A program made the translations under genes and the position numbers. Source: Deltaproteobacteria bacterium (GTDB lineage Bacteria > Desulfobacterota > Binatia > UBA9968). From it: DNA of 17,382 bases. The notes under the pieces are model-generated. The model made no database searches, had not been told where the DNA came from, and saw only the letters and a program-made list of their open reading frames with translations. Below, piece after piece: positions 1 to 7,150 of the stretch; position 1 is the first letter of the stretch, and each line of letters starts with the position of its first letter. The stretch covers positions 22,374 through 39,755 of the forward strand of contig VBKX01000021.1 in assembly GCA_005879435.1 (NCBI GenBank), in the 5' to 3' direction.

Positions 1-732
1 ATGATTAAAAGTTCGTTTTAGCTCATCCATCTCCTCGGCGCGCCGGCCTGCGTGAACCTGCAAGCCGACAATGGAGCCGGATACTTGATCGAGCAGTCCG
101 GGAAAGCTTTCCTCATATTGCGCGCGAATCTCGTCGAGTAGGCCAAAACGGCGCGCGCCCATAAAGAGCTCGCAAAACAGCCCTTGCAGCCCCTTGGTGA
201 GCCCCGCGTAGACGACTTTAAACGCCGATGCTTGGTTGGTGTTGGGTCCCAGCACTTTGATCGGAATATCGAAAGCCTCCAATGCCTGGAGCCGGCTCGC
301 TTCGGCGCCGGATACGTAGACGATTGTCCCCTTGCCCATCCTAGCGGCCGCGCCGATAATGCACCCATCGACAAAATTCACGCTCGCGGGTTTTAAGATT
401 TCGGCGATTTCATCTGCGGTCATCGGCGAGATCGCATTGGCATCGAGATAAAGGAGATCCTTGCGCCCGGCGCTACTCACCGCGTCAGAAACCTTGCCTG
501 CCACCCGCGTCGCTGCTGAGGGCACGACGATCGAAACGATCAACTCGCTTTCGCGCACCAGCTCGACCATCGATCCGACCGATTTTACACCGGCATTTTC
601 GCCTCGCTTGCGGCTCACCTCGCCGCGGTCCTGGTCGTAGGTCAGGACTTCCACGCCATGGCTCTTGAGCAGCTTGGCCCAGTGAAATCCCATCTCGCCG
701 ATACTCATGATACCGATTTTTTGAAAGGCCAC
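1..732 (-). CDS. NAD(P)-dependent beta-hydroxyacid dehydrogenase, DUF1932 type (3' end cut by window)
   Basis: The visible 244 codons encode a cytosolic Rossmann-fold oxidoreductase of the 3-hydroxyisobutyrate/6-phosphogluconate dehydrogenase superfamily. The N-terminus reads IGIMSIGEMG (residues 6-15). This is the variant nucleotide-binding loop typical of the DUF1932 branch, with Ser where the first Gly of GxGxxG usually lies. Further family signatures are LDANAISPMT, FVDGCIIGAA and ASAFKVVYAGLTKG, the last carrying the presumed catalytic Lys. A C-terminal DUF1932 helical domain follows and runs off the left edge. The start is GTG at 730-732. It was chosen because a strong GAGGAGA ribosome-binding site sits about six bases upstream and the conserved strand begins at residue 5. 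The gene lies 165 bases downstream of the substrate-binding protein gene on the same strand. The substrate is not predictable. The family call is firm and the specificity unknown. Confidence 0.88.
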   Translation of the reverse strand, partial: MAFQKIGIMSIGEMGFHWAKLLKSHGVEVLTYDQDRGEVSRKRGENAGVKSVGSMVELVRESELIVSIVVPSAATRVAGKVSDAVSSAGRKDLLYLDANAISPMTADEIAEILKPASVNFVDGCIIGAAARMGKGTIVYVSGAEASRLQALEAFDIPIKVLGPNTNQASAFKVVYAGLTKGLQGLFCELFMGARRFGLLDEIRAQYEESFPGLLDQVSGSIVGLQVHAGRRAEEMDELKRTFNH

Positions 733-897
733 TGTTCTCTCCTCAGACTGGATCTAGCGCGGAAATGTTCGGCCGTAAGCTGTCTCCCGTTTAGAACGCA
801 TCCTCTATGACACAACCACTGATATTTTTAAAGGCGTGGATGGCGTGAGCAAAATCGATAATTCGCACCGAGCGGATCGCCGCCGACAAGCGCGCGC

Positions 898-1887
898 CTA
901 GAACCGCCCTTCCTTCTCCAATTTGCGCACGGCGCTATCGTCGACCAAATCTTCTGCTCTAAGGCGGCGGATTTTCTCATTACTGGCGCCGAGCAGGCGG
1001 ATCACGTTGCGAATGCCATCGACACTGGGATAAATCTTTCGCTCGTAAAGATTGACCATACTTTGATAGCCGTCATCGGCGTCCTCAACCCGTTTGAAGC
1101 GTAGCGCTCTCGCTAGAATTTTGGTGACTTGCGCCTTGTTTTCCGGATTGCGAATGAAAGCCGTGCTATCGAGCAAGGCGCGCAGCAGATTTTCCAGCGT
1201 CGCCGGCGACGAATTGATGAAGCTCCGCCTGGCGATGACACCCGAGCCTTGATACGGAATCGGCAGTTTCTCGCTATCCGCCAGGACGCGAAATCCTTTG
1301 CCTTGAAGCATCTTGCCGAAAGTGTAGCCCAAAAACGCCGCGTCCGCCGTGCCGTTCAATACTCCCTGCGCCATCACTGCCTGCTCACCCAAGGTCCTGA
1401 ACTGTATTTTGTCGCGCTCGGGTGAGAGGCCCCAGTAGTCCAACATCAACATCGAAAAAATCCAACCGCCGCCGCTCAGACTGTTGACGGCGACGCTTTT
1501 TCCTTTAAGCTCCGCCGGGGTTTTGATTTGCGGATTGACCATAAACATGCCCGAGAGCCGATTGATGAATCCGGCAACGAAAACCAAGTCCGCGCCTTCG
1601 GCGATCGCGCCGAGATTTGCACCGGAAACCGAGCCCCAATGGAATTGCGTCTCCCCGGAGCTCAATGCCGACATGGCAACCGGGCCGTTGCGAACTTGGA
1701 CAAAGCTCACATCGAGGCCATACTTACGAAACAACCCTTGCTCTTGCGCGACATAGACCACGCCGTCGCGCTCGCTCGCCGAACCGGAGGTCATGACCAC
1801 CTTGGTCAGCGGTGCCGCAGCTTGCGCCAGATGCTCGAGAAAAAATAACGGCAGCAAAACCAGCAAGCGCAACAGGGAAAGTTTCAT
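898..1887 (-). CDS. NitT/TauT-type ABC transporter substrate-binding protein (NMT1/THI5-like)
   Basis: A 329-residue exported protein. It opens with a signal peptide (MKLSLLRLLVLLPLFFLEHL, then an AQA-type cleavage site near residue 24) followed by the usual NMT1-like opening: a short strand, SASERDGVVYVAQEQGLF, then KYGLDVSFVQV. The motif TPAELKGKSVAVNS at mid-protein is typical of the family, in which such proteins deliver nitrate, sulfonates, pyrimidine-like or aromatic compounds to an ABC permease. ATG at 1885-1887 is preferred over an upstream in-frame start at 1926, because AGGAG lies nine bases upstream and the signal peptide then starts at residue 1. The stop is TAG. No permease or ATPase gene is adjacent, so this is an orphan binding protein here. 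The ligand is unknown. A promoter-like pair lies about 100 bases upstream. Confidence 0.9.
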   Translation of the reverse strand: MKLSLLRLLVLLPLFFLEHLAQAAAPLTKVVMTSGSASERDGVVYVAQEQGLFRKYGLDVSFVQVRNGPVAMSALSSGETQFHWGSVSGANLGAIAEGADLVFVAGFINRLSGMFMVNPQIKTPAELKGKSVAVNSLSGGGWIFSMLMLDYWGLSPERDKIQFRTLGEQAVMAQGVLNGTADAAFLGYTFGKMLQGKGFRVLADSEKLPIPYQGSGVIARRSFINSSPATLENLLRALLDSTAFIRNPENKAQVTKILARALRFKRVEDADDGYQSMVNLYERKIYPSVDGIRNVIRLLGASNEKIRRLRAEDLVDDSAVRKLEKEGRF

Positions 1888-1985
1888 TGGTTTGGGACTC
1901 CTGTTTCTATTACCGCCACGGCGCAAACCGCGCCGATCGAAGCGAGTCAGCCCCGATCAGACAAAACCGTGGTGAATTTTTTGCA

Positions 1986-2015
1986 AAGATAAAGCGGACG
2001 GGCAAAGCGAGTCAA
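1986..2015 (-). promoter_or_regulatory. candidate sigma70-type promoter for the 898-1887 gene
   Basis: On the minus strand TTGACT (2010-2015) is followed after 18 bases by TATCTT (1986-1991). These match the -35 and -10 consensus at 5/6 and 4/6 positions. The predicted transcript would start near 1979 and give a leader of about 90 bases before the ATG at 1887. This is a by-eye match only. Confidence 0.35.
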
Positions 2016-2162
2016 GACGGGGATGGAAAATGAATTCTCCGCTCGGGTACCGGCACGGCAAGGCGAAGCACCGCTGCGAATACCGGGCACGGTTCTGATT
2101 CGAGAAAGTCACTCAGCATTAAACAATGGTAACAGCGTTAAACTCGAGAGACAGGTAATTTA

Positions 2163-3248
2163 CTATTCGGACTCATCGTCCAGCGCTGCCTTGAGGCGCC
2201 GCTGACGCACAGCATCGGCGAGCGTGTCGAGCAGGGCGTGGCTTTCTTCCCAACCGATGCAAGCATCGGTGATACTTAATCCGTAGACCAGTTCCTTACC
2301 CGCGAGAAGATCCTGGCGGCCGGCTTTTAAGTGGCTTTCCGCCATAACGCCGAAAATCGCGCCGTCACCGGAGGCAATCTGCACCGCCACGTCGCGCCCG
2401 ACGATAAGCTGGCGCTGTGCATCCTTGCCGCTGTTGCCGTGGCTGAAATCGATCATGATCCGCGCCGGAATCGCCGCTTCGGCCAGAGTCCTTACCGCGG
2501 CGGCGACATTTTCAGCATCGTAGTTCGGCTGTTTACCGCCGCGCAAAATTACGTGGCAATCCTCGTTGCCGGTCGTCGCGGCGATCGCCGAGCGCCCGGC
2601 CTTGGTTACCGCCATGAAATGGTGCGGCGCCTGCGCCGCACGAATGGCTTCGACGGCGATGCGAATATTGCCGTCAGTGCCGTTTTTGAAGCCGACCGGA
2701 CATGACAAACCGGAGGCGAGCTCGCGATGCACCTGACTTTCCGTCGTGCGCGCTCCGATCGCCCCCCAGGAAACGAGATCGCCGATATATTGCGGCGTGA
2801 TCATGTCGAGGAACTCGCACCCGACCGGCATCCCCATTTCGTTGAGATCCAGGAGCAATCGGCGCGCGACCCTTAAACCGTCATTGATGCGATAGCTGCC
2901 GTCCAAGTTAGGATCGTTGATCAACCCTTTCCAACCAACCGTGGTGCGCGGCTTCTCGAAATACACCCGCATCACAACCAATAGATCGGCCGTGAGCCGG
3001 GTTTTGGCTTCGTGGAGCCGCTGGGCAAAGTCCTTGGCCGCCTGGACGTCGTGAATCGAGCACGGCCCGATAATCACCAAAAGCCGATCGTCGGCGCCGT
3101 GCAGGATCTTGTGAACTTCCTGGCGCGTCTGCCAGACGGTCTCTGCGGCGCTTCGGGTGATGGAAAACTCGCCCAGCAAATCCACCGGCGCCACGAGCTC
3201 CTTGATCTCGCGTATTCGTAAATCGTCGGTTTTGTAGTTCATGTCCAT
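2163..3248 (-). CDS. aroG: 3-deoxy-7-phosphoheptulonate synthase, class I (AroG/AroF/AroH type)
   Basis: A cytosolic enzyme that condenses phosphoenolpyruvate and erythrose 4-phosphate, the first step of the shikimate pathway. The 361 residues align nearly end to end with the enterobacterial type I enzymes, starting with NYKTDDLRIREIKELVAPV. The four metal ligands known for E. coli AroG (Cys61, His268, Glu302, Asp326) are present as Cys63 in IGPCSIHD, His270 in IDFSHGNS, Glu304 in VMAESHL and Asp328 in SITDACIGWEE, each shifted by exactly two. The PEP/E4P-binding stretches EKPRTTVGWKGLINDP, GARTTESQVHRELASG and VGFKNGTDG are complete. The start could be ATG 3248 or ATG 3242 (the E. coli-like start); ribosome-binding signals are weak for both. 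The gene stands alone, not beside other aro genes. It ends TAG followed at once by an in-frame TAA. The feedback-inhibiting amino acid cannot be assigned with confidence, so the symbol is family-level. Confidence 0.96.
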   Translation of the reverse strand: MDMNYKTDDLRIREIKELVAPVDLLGEFSITRSAAETVWQTRQEVHKILHGADDRLLVIIGPCSIHDVQAAKDFAQRLHEAKTRLTADLLVVMRVYFEKPRTTVGWKGLINDPNLDGSYRINDGLRVARRLLLDLNEMGMPVGCEFLDMITPQYIGDLVSWGAIGARTTESQVHRELASGLSCPVGFKNGTDGNIRIAVEAIRAAQAPHHFMAVTKAGRSAIAATTGNEDCHVILRGGKQPNYDAENVAAAVRTLAEAAIPARIMIDFSHGNSGKDAQRQLIVGRDVAVQIASGDGAIFGVMAESHLKAGRQDLLAGKELVYGLSITDACIGWEESHALLDTLADAVRQRRLKAALDDESE

Positions 3249-3470
3249 CCGCCACTCACTTAACAAAATAGCATATAGTCCACCAGGGGAACTACGCTAA
3301 GCGGGGTTCAAGCGGCTAACCGGAGACCCAATCAGGCCGAGCTTGAACCATCGAAACGCCGACTGATGACGCCATGGCGCACGAAGCAAAAGCTTACACA
3401 AGAAAAGTGATTGATGGACAATTGTTGCGCACGTGACCGTGCCGATGGCAAAGGGGGATTCGGCAGAATC

Positions 3471-4079
3471 TCAATACGAATAGGTGTATTTTTCTCGACA
3501 ATCGATCTTTTGTAACCCGCAGAAAAAATCGCGTACTGCCGGTATTTTCATAAACCTCTCGTAATCATAGTTGGGACCGTAACTGGACCAAATCTCCGTG
3601 CCTGGCGCGATATCTTTCAAAGCGACGAAAATGAAGTACGGATGATCACAAAGTTGCTTGATCGCGGCATTTTGAAAGTCGGTATCCTTTCCGTTGATCT
3701 TGCTCGGCGCGAAATTGATGCGGCTCACGTGAGCGCCGTAGTCTTGGCTGTCGATATATTTGTACGGCTTGATTTTCTCCAGCGCGCATTCCGGGATTGT
3801 CGCCAGATAATGGTTGCCTTTGGGGTAATCGTCATCCGAAACCAGCCGTCCTCCCAGTTGGCCGATCACTTCACCTTTTTTAATCTTCACCGCGGCAAAC
3901 AGGCCATTGCCGGCGCCAGGGACCGTCGACTTCTTAACGACAGTTCTGGTTTCGTACTTCTTGTCTATTTTTAACAGCGCGACCTGCGGCGGCGCTTTTG
4001 TTTGCGCGGTTGCTGGCCTTGAGTCCGGAACGATAAATACCGCAGCGATAAGTAGCTCAAGAAAATAATATAATTTCAT
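3471..4079 (-). CDS. exported SET-domain protein (paralogue 1)
   Basis: A 202-residue protein with an N-terminal signal peptide (hydrophobic to about residue 18, likely cut after PATAQ at 26) and a single SET-like domain from about residue 45 to 170. SET motifs visible in order: STVPGAGNGLFA then IKKGEVIGQLGG (residues 51-77), the NFAPSKING block at 122-130 in the position of the usual NHxxxPN motif, and EIWSSYGPNYDY at 162-173, matching the E(I/L)xxxYG catalytic tyrosine motif. A conserved tail has two Cys (FFCGL, KIDC). Known SET domains transfer methyl groups from S-adenosylmethionine to protein lysines inside cells; an exported one is unexpected. The paralogue at 5820-6428 has the same length and is identical at 109 of the last 152 positions by hand count. 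No ribosome-binding site is obvious at this start. The fold call is good; activity is unproven. Confidence 0.85.
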   Translation of the reverse strand: MKLYYFLELLIAAVFIVPDSRPATAQTKAPPQVALLKIDKKYETRTVVKKSTVPGAGNGLFAAVKIKKGEVIGQLGGRLVSDDDYPKGNHYLATIPECALEKIKPYKYIDSQDYGAHVSRINFAPSKINGKDTDFQNAAIKQLCDHPYFIFVALKDIAPGTEIWSSYGPNYDYERFMKIPAVRDFFCGLQKIDCREKYTYSY

Positions 4080-4172
4080 CGGCAGTGTTTTGGCGGGGGT
4101 TTTTACTCCTCTTGGAATTCAATCCTCTCTCAGCCGCGAGTTAGAACGGTTTGCGATAAAGGTGCTTCATCA

Positions 4173-4793
4173 TCATCTTCTGCCTAACAGGTCTTTTTCA
4201 TCGAGCGCATGGATTACCGCCGCGACGTACGTCTTGATTGCAGCTTTGACGTCCTCCGGCTCGGTGGTCCGGATCGTTGCGGTCCACACCACCTCGTTTT
4301 TTGTCACGTCATAGAGCGTAGCCTCCGATGTATACTCGTTGTAGCGATACACGCTTGGCGCGCCATAGAGTCCGCTCCAACTCAGACCGACGTGTGAGCC
4401 GTAAAGTCCGAACCAGGGAGCGGGATAATAACTCGGGCCAGGTTGCGTCTTTCGCTCCACCTGGATCGCTCGCGTAAAGATCGTGGCATCGGCGCCGGCT
4501 TTTTGTGCTGCTTCTTTGATCTTAGCTTCATCGACTTCTTCATCGTCGGATAGGTAGCGGTAGCTCGGCAGCGCATCGATACCGCCTGCCCGGAGTTGAC
4601 TGACGAACTCGTCTTCGAAATTGCGCCGGACGCTGGTCGCTCCGCCAAGACCACCGACCATAACGCGCCGGAATGACGCCGTGTTGTAGCCGGGATTGCG
4701 CCACTCGCTAACGATGGGATTGATGGTGGAACAGGCAGCCAAGCCAAGCGTCACAAGGCAGATTCCAACGGTGTGCAGGAATAGCGTTCGCAT
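4173..4793 (-). CDS. DUF4136-type outer-membrane lipoprotein
   Basis: A 206-residue lipoprotein precursor. The signal peptide ends in the lipobox LGLAAC, making Cys21 the lipidated residue, followed by STINPIVSEWRNPGY. The rest fits DUF4136-like lipoproteins: an early strand FRRVMVGGLGG, a helix ending FVSQLRAGGIDALPSY, EAAQKAGADATIFTRAIQVE, a Tyr/Pro/Gly-rich loop at about 119-150, and a final ATLYDVTKNEVVWTATIRTT hairpin. This fold resembles small secretion-associated lipoproteins, but no function is established. It lies 93 bases upstream of SET gene 1 on the same strand, so the two may share a transcript. The start is fixed by the signal peptide. Confidence 0.75.
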   Translation of the reverse strand: MRTLFLHTVGICLVTLGLAACSTINPIVSEWRNPGYNTASFRRVMVGGLGGATSVRRNFEDEFVSQLRAGGIDALPSYRYLSDDEEVDEAKIKEAAQKAGADATIFTRAIQVERKTQPGPSYYPAPWFGLYGSHVGLSWSGLYGAPSVYRYNEYTSEATLYDVTKNEVVWTATIRTTEPEDVKAAIKTYVAAVIHALDEKDLLGRR

Positions 4794-4938
4794 GAGTTTT
4801 ATCTACACGGGCGCGGGAGAACGTTCTGGACCGTTTGTGCACGCCGTCAAATTCAGTCAGCCTAGGCCAGAAATATACCCGTCTCCACAACTCCAATCAT
4901 AACACCCGACTCTGGATTTCTTAATAGTCAGTCAAAGA

Positions 4939-5736
4939 TTATGACAGCCCGAAGAGTTTTCTAGAATTGCGCGCGAGGATATTCGCCTTGTCCTCGTCGC
5001 TGATCTTTGCCGCTTTGATCTCGTCCAGGGTCGCGCAGTGCTCGTAGCTTGCCGGGTAGGAATAAAACAGACTGCCAAAGATCAGCCGGTGCGAGCCCAC
5101 TGCCTCGACAAACTGGCGTATGTAGGCCGGACCGCGCACATGCGCGGTGTCAAAGAGAATATTGCTCGTGCGTTTGGCGATATCCAGCGCCAGCTGACTA
5201 TTGGTATTCGTCGTCAAGGCATCCATCGAAACGAACGTCAACTCGGGAAATTCCAACGCCAGCCGTTCCAGGCGCCACACCGCTTCGAGATTCGACTCAG
5301 CGTTGGTGTGCACCAGCGGCACGAGCCCAACCTCGCGGACTTTTTTCAATAGCGGCCGCATCAACTGATGATCGACGGCGACGCCCTGAAACCGGCTATG
5401 CCACACGACGCCATCGAGGTGCAGCTCATGTTTCATTCGTTCGAGCTCGGCGAGCGAGCGCACGCCGTGAAGCGGTTCGACGATGCCGCAAGCGACCGGG
5501 AAGCGCTTCGGATCGCGCTTACGATAAGCGGCCACGGTATCATTGCAGCGCATCGTATCCTTGATACCGTCTGCCTGAATATATCCCGTCGCCGCCAGGA
5601 TCGCCGCCATCGTGACAGCGTTGGCTTCCATGATCCGCACCCGGTTGGTATAGTCGCGCTCCTGCCAGTCATTGCCTTCCTGTAGACTCCCTCCCGTCAA
5701 CGAACCAAGATGGTGATGGATATCGAAAATCTCCAT
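4939..5736 (-). CDS. amidohydrolase-fold (Amidohydro_2) protein with altered metal-site residues
   Basis: A 265-residue TIM-barrel protein of the amidohydrolase 2 (PF04909) family. Members hydrolyse lactones or decarboxylate aromatic acids. The N-terminal metal motif is intact (DIHHH, His7 and His9), and a barrel-strand-5 His is present (LVHTNAES, His143). The usual strand-6 histidine is replaced: the text reads FVSMDALTT, with Asp172 near that place. The usual strand-8 aspartate of FGSDxP is replaced: the text reads IFGSLFYSYP, with Leu223. It may therefore bind metal differently or not catalyse at all. The C-terminus ILARNSRKLFGL is typical. The start at 5736 has a strong AAGGAGG six bases upstream. 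The gene sits between SET gene 2 and the lipoprotein gene on the same strand. The fold is firm; function unknown. Confidence 0.85.
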   Translation of the reverse strand: MEIFDIHHHLGSLTGGSLQEGNDWQERDYTNRVRIMEANAVTMAAILAATGYIQADGIKDTMRCNDTVAAYRKRDPKRFPVACGIVEPLHGVRSLAELERMKHELHLDGVVWHSRFQGVAVDHQLMRPLLKKVREVGLVPLVHTNAESNLEAVWRLERLALEFPELTFVSMDALTTNTNSQLALDIAKRTSNILFDTAHVRGPAYIRQFVEAVGSHRLIFGSLFYSYPASYEHCATLDEIKAAKISDEDKANILARNSRKLFGLS

Positions 5737-5775
5737 GACGCCTCCTTAAAGCATTGCGTGAAAACTTTTACGCTC

Positions 5776-5805
5776 CGACTCGATCAACGGGACTGCGTCG
5801 AGTCG
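5776..5805 (-). terminator. hairpin between SET gene 2 and the amidohydrolase gene
   Basis: An 8-base perfect inverted repeat (CGACTCGA / TCGAGTCG) with a 14-base loop lies 15 bases after the stop of SET gene 2 on the minus strand. A TTTT run follows only about 11 bases beyond, so termination is possible but weak. It could also be a processing or attenuation site before the amidohydrolase gene. Confidence 0.35.
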
Positions 5806-5819
5806 TGTTCCACTCGTTC

Positions 5820-6428
5820 TCAGTACTCATAGGTATATTTTTCGTGGCAATCGATCTTTAACAATCCGCAGAAAAAGTCCCGCACTTCAGGGGCGGTCAT
5901 GAACTTGTCGTATTCATAGTGCGGGCCGTAGCTCGACCAGATTTCTGCCCCCGGCTCGATATCTTTCAACGCAACAAAAACAAAATAGGGATACGAACAA
6001 AGTTGAGCGATCGCCGCATTCTGGAAATCTGTCTCTATGCCATTGATCTTGCTGGGCGCGAAATTGGTCCGGCTCACGTTGCCGCCGAAATCCTTGCTAT
6101 CGAGGTATCTGTACGGTTGAGTTTCTTCCCATGCGCACTCAGGTATCGACGCGAGATAAGGCTGATTTGCCGGGGGATCCTCGGCCGTAACGAGGCGGCC
6201 GCCAAGCTCGCCGATCACTTCTCCTTTTTTAATAGGCGCGGCGGCAAACAGGCCATTTCCGCCATTCGGCACGGTCGAAGGTTTTATCGTTGTCCGCTTG
6301 TCGTACTCCTTGTTGATCTTCAGCACCGGCACCAGTTTCACCGGCGTCTCGTCGGCGCGAATTACAGCAATCCGCGCAAGGAATATGACGGTGAAGAACA
6401 TACCAATCACAAAAAAAGCTTTTTTCAT
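5820..6428 (-). CDS. exported SET-domain protein (paralogue 2)
   Basis: A 202-residue protein with a signal peptide (MKKAFFVIGMFFTVIFLARI, likely cleaved near RADE at 24-27) and one SET-like domain. The motifs match paralogue 1: STVPNGGNGLFA and IKKGEVIGELGG (51-77), TNFAPSKING (121-130) and EIWSSYGPHYEY (162-173), then FFCGLLKIDC in the tail. Length and spacing are identical to the 3471-4079 gene. Differences cluster in the signal peptide, residues 81-90 and the 101-117 loop, while the putative catalytic and cofactor-binding stretches are preserved. That pattern suggests both copies are under selection. The ATG lacks a strong ribosome-binding site; no better start is in frame. It appears to be the first gene of the minus-strand run, with promoter-like sequence about 80-105 bases upstream. 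Confidence 0.85.
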   Translation of the reverse strand: MKKAFFVIGMFFTVIFLARIAVIRADETPVKLVPVLKINKEYDKRTTIKPSTVPNGGNGLFAAAPIKKGEVIGELGGRLVTAEDPPANQPYLASIPECAWEETQPYRYLDSKDFGGNVSRTNFAPSKINGIETDFQNAAIAQLCSYPYFVFVALKDIEPGAEIWSSYGPHYEYDKFMTAPEVRDFFCGLLKIDCHEKYTYEY

Positions 6429-6506
6429 GTTCGGGTCGTGCGGGGTCGCAGCCTCCAGCTCCTGTATTCACTTTTCATTACGAATCACGCGCCGGCGGCG
6501 ATGTCA

Positions 6507-6534
6507 AATATATCCCCGGTTCTCTCTGTCGCAA
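6507..6534 (-). promoter_or_regulatory. candidate promoter for SET gene 2
   Basis: On the minus strand TTGCGA (6529-6534) and TATATT (6507-6512) are separated by 16 bases, upstream of the ATG at 6428. The -10 is close to consensus and the -35 is partial. A perfect TTGACA (6502-6507) overlaps it but has only a poor -10 partner. By-eye call. Confidence 0.28.
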
Positions 6535-6709
6535 AATTGCAACACTCCGTAGTTTTCCTCCGTCCGTTTCCGCGAAGTCCCACACCTTTATCACACAAAA
6601 TATTCTGACTTACGTGGAACACCGTGTTTTCAAAAGATTTAGTTTTCCTGGCATAGACATTGCGCAAATTTTAACTCAAAGAGCGAGAGATAAACACAAA
6701 GGAGTATTT

Positions 6710-6868
6710 ATGAAACAAGCAAAACACGGATCGATTTCTGCGCTAGTGCTCCTAGCGTTGATGACAACGTTTGCAGCCGGCTGTTATTACGATGATTGGC
6801 GTTACGATCGTGATGATGATCGCCGCTACAGCCGGAGCAATCCGTTCAGGGATCACTATAATGATTGA
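6710..6868 (+). CDS. small lipoprotein, 52 residues
   Basis: A short lipoprotein precursor: MKQAKHGS, a hydrophobic segment SALVLLALMTTF, the lipobox FAAGC (Cys25), then a strongly charged Tyr/Asp/Arg-rich tail (YYDDWRYDRDDDRRYSRSN). ATG 6710 is chosen over the upstream in-frame ATG 6614 because AAAGGAG lies five bases before it and the signal peptide then begins at residue 1. It is divergent from SET gene 2. No family is recognised; the tail looks like a low-complexity periplasmic extension. A hairpin follows 40 bases after the stop. Confidence 0.7.
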   Translation: MKQAKHGSISALVLLALMTTFAAGCYYDDWRYDRDDDRRYSRSNPFRDHYND

Positions 6869-6908
6869 GCGCGAATGACTCACTTACGGGTCAAGTTATT
6901 TTTAAAAT

Positions 6909-6944
6909 GCGAGGGGTACGACGGCAAGAAATCGGACCCCTCGC
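6909..6944 (+). terminator. possible terminator after the small lipoprotein gene
   Basis: A 9-base perfect stem (GCGAGGGGT / ACCCCTCGC) with an 18-base loop starts 40 bases after the lipoprotein stop. No T-run follows on the plus strand. T/A-rich sequence lies on the other side, so factor-independent termination would be better on the minus strand. Confidence 0.4.
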
Positions 6945-7150
6945 GGTCAATCTGATCTAACGGACGAATAACACTGAATGCACGCAGCACTCAGTGGAGT
7001 TTTTCATTCCCAGCCGTCATTGCCTCTTGTCCTGCTCACTTTAAGATCTTTGCCAACCGATTTCCGGGGATTGTCAAAAGTTGCGCTTTGCGCTAACCGG
7101 AATCGAAGCCGTTGTGGCTCAGATCTTCAAAAATCGCGCAAGGAGCAAAG

